Source: Lentisphaeria bacterium UBA1724 (lineage in GTDB: Bacteria; Verrucomicrobiota; Lentisphaeria; Oligosphaerales; Oligosphaeraceae). From it: DNA of 9,271 nt. The notes under the pieces were generated by a model. That model saw nothing but the letters and a program-made list of their open reading frames with translations. It ran no database searches and was not told the DNA's origin. The position numbers were made by a program, and so were the translations under genes. The stretch covers positions 10,876-20,146 of the forward strand of contig DCIO01000007.1 of the NCBI GenBank assembly GCA_002315885.1, in the 5' to 3' direction. Of this stretch, positions 6,995 through 9,271 are shown one piece after another. Positions within the stretch are counted from its first letter, which is position 1. The number at the start of each line of letters is the position of its first letter.

Positions 6995-7807
6995 ATGTCA
7001 GAACAGAGACTCAAATATCGGATTAGCAGTCACCTCGCCGATGGCGGCATGGCTTCCCTGGAACGCATTGTCCTGGAGAATGGCATGCCTGCGGTCCTGC
7101 GTGAGTTGCAGAAGTGCAAAATCTTCAATTTTTCCTGCCGTGAGCGTTTCAAGGCGGGTGCGCGGATTCGCGAGCGTCTTTCTCCTCATCCCAATATCGT
7201 CAATTCCAAGGAAATTGGTTGGCATGGATTCTTCCAGCCCTACGAAATCATCGATTTTGTGGATGGCGTGCCCCTGCGCAATCTGATGAGCAACGCGGAT
7301 CCGAATCTGAAGGCGAATACCAACTTCGTCATTCGGGAGATGGCGGAGGCGTTGGCGTGGGTCCACGATAGCGGCATCATGCACTTGGATGTGAAACCCG
7401 AGAATTTCCTCATGCGTCGTCGTGGTAATTCCTTCGAATTGAAGCTCACGGATTTCGATTTGTCCCGTGAAAAGAATGACCACGGTCCCCGGAAGCAACT
7501 TGGCACGCCGGGATTCATGGCGCCCGAGCAATTTCTGGACAAGCTCTCCTACCAGGCATCGGATGTCTTCGCCTTCGGATTGATCGCATACCAGCTTCTG
7601 ACAGGGAAGTTCCCTTTCGCTGGCAAGACGCCGAAGGATACCTGGCGACACCAGGCAAGCAGCCACCACCAGCCCAGACCCATTTACGAACTGGCGCCAA
7701 ATGTGGACCCGCAGATTGAATGCGTGGTGAACAAATGCCTCATGAAACCACTTGCGGCGCGCTACGAAAACATGAGCCAGGTCCTGCAGGATTTGCGGAC
7801 GAATTGA
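6995..7807 (+). CDS. Small Hanks-type serine/threonine protein kinase with degenerate ATP-anchoring residues
   Basis: A 270-aa soluble protein consisting almost only of a protein kinase domain. The nucleotide loop is LADGGMASLERI (14-25), the catalytic loop HLDVKPEN (130-137) keeps D132, K134 and N137, the metal motif is DFD (153-155) instead of DFG, and GTPGFMAPEQ (170-179) gives the APE motif. Aligned to PknB-type kinases from memory, the VAxK lysine is R36 (PAVLRE) and the alpha-C glutamate of the RFxREA motif is G55 (RFKAGA). The Lys-Glu salt bridge is therefore lost, while the catalytic and metal Asp residues remain. There is no membrane helix, PASTA, WD40 or other sensor domain. GAGAAGGG (6978-6985) is a good ribosome binding site 9 bases before the ATG. 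It lies between the aconitase and tsaE genes; partner and substrate are unknown. It could be a weak kinase with rearranged ATP binding or a pseudokinase. Confidence 0.88.
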   Translation: MSEQRLKYRISSHLADGGMASLERIVLENGMPAVLRELQKCKIFNFSCRERFKAGARIRERLSPHPNIVNSKEIGWHGFFQPYEIIDFVDGVPLRNLMSNADPNLKANTNFVIREMAEALAWVHDSGIMHLDVKPENFLMRRRGNSFELKLTDFDLSREKNDHGPRKQLGTPGFMAPEQFLDKLSYQASDVFAFGLIAYQLLTGKFPFAGKTPKDTWRHQASSHHQPRPIYELAPNVDPQIECVVNKCLMKPLAARYENMSQVLQDLRTN

Positions 7808-7814
7808 TTTTGCG

Positions 7815-7830
7815 GTCCAGTTTTCTGGAC
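7815..7830. other. Perfect 6-bp stem-loop between kinase gene and tsaE
   Basis: GTCCAG (7815-7820) and CTGGAC (7825-7830) are exact reverse complements around a TTTT loop, 8 bases after the kinase stop codon. The following GCATTTTA is not a convincing T-run, so at most this is a weak terminator or an RNA-processing or stability hairpin within the operon. Confidence 0.5.
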
Positions 7831-7851
7831 GCATTTTAGGACGTTGAAAAG

Positions 7852-8337
7852 ATGACGAAGTATTTCAGCGATAGCGATGAAAAGACCCTCGCCATGGGAA
7901 TGGCCCTGGCGCAGAGTCTCTTGGATGGCACTGTGGTTGCCCTGGTGGGAGATTTGGGCTGCGGAAAGACGGTCATCTCCCGGGGTATCGCACGGGGACT
8001 TGGCATTACGGAGCCCGTCACAAGCCCGACTTTCACCGTGGCTCAGGAATACCGCCGTCCCGACGGGAAGTATCTCTATCACCTGGATATGTATCGCATC
8101 AGCGATGAAAATGCCGCATTGGCATTCGGGATTGACGAATTTCTCTTCCAGCCCAACGCGATTACGCTGGTGGAGTGGCCCGAACAAATTGGCGGGTTGC
8201 TGGATTCTCCGAAACTCAAGACGATCCGTTTTGAGCACGTCGCCGAAGGACAGCGCTCCATTGAGTTCCTGAATTTCCCCCAGGATGCGCTCCGCAAAGC
8301 CGCATTGGCCGCGGGGTTGGAGGAAGAGCAGGAGTAG
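7852..8337 (+). CDS. tsaE: tRNA threonylcarbamoyladenosine biosynthesis ATPase TsaE (YjeE family)
   Basis: A 161-aa cytosolic P-loop ATPase that works with TsaB and TsaD in forming N6-threonylcarbamoyladenosine at position 37 of ANN-decoding tRNAs. All family signatures are visible: Walker A GDLGCGKT (33-40), SPTF (58-61, switch-like), the YHLDMYR motif (76-82) and VEWPE (107-111). The length is normal (about 150-160 aa), with a short charged C-terminal tail. The start codon is 44 bp after the kinase stop, with only a weak purine-rich GAAAAG as ribosome binding site. The transporter gene starts 12 bp after its stop, so co-transcription is likely. The usual partners tsaB, tsaD and rimI are not in this window. 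A stand-alone tsaE among unrelated genes is common in bacteria. Confidence 0.95.
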   Translation: MTKYFSDSDEKTLAMGMALAQSLLDGTVVALVGDLGCGKTVISRGIARGLGITEPVTSPTFTVAQEYRRPDGKYLYHLDMYRISDENAALAFGIDEFLFQPNAITLVEWPEQIGGLLDSPKLKTIRFEHVAEGQRSIEFLNFPQDALRKAALAAGLEEEQE

Positions 8338-8349
8338 AAGCCGCTGGTC

Positions 8350-9225
8350 ATGGTCTCTCCCAGCTTCAAGGGGTATTTTTGCGGTATTCTGTCGGGGATT
8401 GCCTACGGAATGAATCCGCTCTTTGGGAAACACCTCTATGCCGAGGGCATGGGGGCGCTCTCCATGCTCTTCTATCGCTTTCTCTTCGCGGCTATCCTCC
8501 TGGCGGCGCTTTTGCTTTGCCAGAAGAAGTCCTTCCGTGTGCCAGTGAATCACCTGTCTTTTCTGGCGGTGGGGGGATTCCTGCTTTCCATCTCCTGCAT
8601 CTTCTGGTTCCTTAGTTTCCAGATCATGAGCTCTGGGGTGGCGGCCACGATTCTCTTCCTCTATCCCATCATGGTGGCTGTCATCATGGGGGTGGGATAC
8701 CACGAGAAAATTACCTGGAGCGTCTTTGCGGGTATCCTGCTGGCGCTGGCGGGCGTGGGGTTGCTTTCCTGCGGAAATAGCCCCGGGACCGTGGTCAATT
8801 TCCGCGGCGTCTTCTATGTCATCATGGCGGCGCTGACCTACGCAATCTACATCGTCGGCGTCAAGGAATCCCGCTTGAAGACACTCCCTGCGGATACGCT
8901 CACGTTCTACATGATGCTCATGGGATTGCCAGTCTTCCTGGTGGCACTGCGTGGCGGAATGGCTTTGCAAACCGTGACTTCCTGGAGCATGTTGGGAAAT
9001 CTCCTGGGATTGGCTTTCTTCCCCTCTTTCCTCTCTTTCTGGCTGATGGCGGTGGCAATCCCATATATCGGCGCCACAAAAACCGCAATTCTCGGCGCAC
9101 TGGAACCCACTACCGCAGTGCTCATCGGATTTCTTGTCTTCGGAGAAACCATCACCATCCCATTGGCTGTCGGAATGGCACTCGTTTTTACATCCGTGCT
9201 GCTGGTGGTGCTTAAGAGAAGATAG
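8350..9225 (+). CDS. EamA/DMT-superfamily transporter
   Basis: A 291-aa inner-membrane protein with about ten hydrophobic helices (approximately 7-27, 36-57, 68-90, 97-115, 121-141, 151-171, 183-201, 213-234, 241-262 and 268-288) in two EamA repeats (about 9-140 and 152-288). The second repeat shows the usual EamA ending, AxLxALEPxxAxLxGxLxFGE-like, at about 246-266; the first has the related segment ATILFLYPIMVAVIMG (99-114) followed by E119. DMT proteins of this type export metabolites such as amino acids or nucleobases; the substrate cannot be told from sequence. The ATG lies 12 bp after the tsaE stop, with a distant GGAG (8331-8334) inside the end of tsaE. The gene ends 8 bp before the right-hand hairpin/CCTAGG repeat. 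Confidence 0.92.
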   Translation: MVSPSFKGYFCGILSGIAYGMNPLFGKHLYAEGMGALSMLFYRFLFAAILLAALLLCQKKSFRVPVNHLSFLAVGGFLLSISCIFWFLSFQIMSSGVAATILFLYPIMVAVIMGVGYHEKITWSVFAGILLALAGVGLLSCGNSPGTVVNFRGVFYVIMAALTYAIYIVGVKESRLKTLPADTLTFYMMLMGLPVFLVALRGGMALQTVTSWSMLGNLLGLAFFPSFLSFWLMAVAIPYIGATKTAILGALEPTTAVLIGFLVFGETITIPLAVGMALVFTSVLLVVLKRR

Positions 9226-9233
9226 GTAGGACC

Positions 9234-9271
9234 CCTAGGCTACCTAGGCTACTTCGACGGCGGGGACGCCG
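9234..9271 (-). repeat. Right-end hairpin/CCTAGG element, inverted relative to the left-end copy
   Basis: CCTAGGCTA occurs twice in tandem (9234-9242 and 9243-9251), then CTTCGA and the hairpin CGGCGGGGACGCCG (9258-9271; 5-bp stem, GGGA loop). Bases 9243-9271 are the exact reverse complement of bases 1-29. The element begins 8 bp after the stop codon of the transporter gene and is cut by the window end at the far side of the hairpin. In the RNA sense of that gene the loop GGGA fits the stable GNRA tetraloop rule. Confidence 0.88.

Noticed and set aside
5059..7014. A 651-codon open frame antisense to the aconitase gene
   Set aside because: It is the shadow of a GC-rich conserved gene on the other strand. 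The plus strand carries complete aconitase motifs, and the antisense product has no recognisable domain.
7815..7830. A rho-independent terminator after the kinase gene
   Set aside because: The 6-bp stem is modest and is followed by GCATTTTA rather than a T-run, so I list it only as a stem-loop.
7762..8970. A 402-codon minus-strand frame across tsaE and the transporter gene
   Set aside because: It spans two well-supported plus-strand genes and an intergenic gap, and its His/Arg/Gln-rich product matches no family I know.
1..9271. A composite transposon with 29-bp terminal inverted repeats
   Set aside because: There is no transposase or integrase, the cargo includes aconitase and tsaE, and the left end has an extra internal module. 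A dispersed repeat that broke the assembly explains the ends more simply. The idea is kept as an alternative in the findings.

Overview
The window looks like a piece of chromosome from a GC-rich Gram-negative bacterium. My best guess is the PVC superphylum (Lentisphaerota/Victivallales or a related Verrucomicrobiota lineage), most likely known only from metagenomes. This is an inference from gene content: a large secreted GH42-like glycoside hydrolase with a rhamnosidase-type sugar-binding N-terminus, an OleA-like ketoacyl synthase, a short Aquifex-type aconitase, a small Hanks-type kinase, and weak or absent Shine-Dalgarno sequences before several genes. No 16S rRNA gene or other taxonomic marker is present.

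Layout. Bases 1-121 are a repeat region: a GC-rich hairpin module present twice, followed by a 9-bp-periodic series of CCTAGG hexamers. Two genes then lie on the minus strand: the exported 925-aa glycoside hydrolase (149-2926) and, upstream of it in transcription order, a 250-aa protein with two zinc ribbons, two membrane helices and a bacterial PH domain (3114-3866). A 98-bp divergent promoter region separates them from five plus-strand genes in a close run: OleA-like 3-oxoacyl synthase (3965-4999), aconitase (5032-6975), degenerate Ser/Thr kinase (6995-7807), TsaE (7852-8337) and an EamA/DMT transporter (8350-9225). Gaps in this run are 32, 19, 44 and 12 bp, so an operon is plausible. The last bases (9234-9271) carry the same hairpin/CCTAGG module in inverted orientation, so the first 29 and last 29 bases of the window are exact reverse complements.

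How the genes fit together. The minus-strand hydrolase is a carbohydrate-degradation gene. The plus-strand run mixes central metabolism (aconitase), a possible lipid or secondary-metabolite condensing enzyme (OleA-like), a signalling protein, a tRNA-modification ATPase (TsaE) and an exporter. It reads as a housekeeping-type run rather than one pathway. I see no transposase, integrase, CRISPR array, toxin-antitoxin pair, phage gene, tRNA or rRNA.

The most unusual items are: the dispersed hairpin/CCTAGG repeat that bounds the window and lies 3' of both outward-reading genes; the kinase, which lacks both the ATP-anchoring Lys and its Glu partner but keeps the catalytic-loop Asp; the OleA-type active site without OleB/C/D genes nearby; and a 3 x 9-bp A-rich tandem repeat that runs into the aconitase start codon in place of a ribosome binding site.
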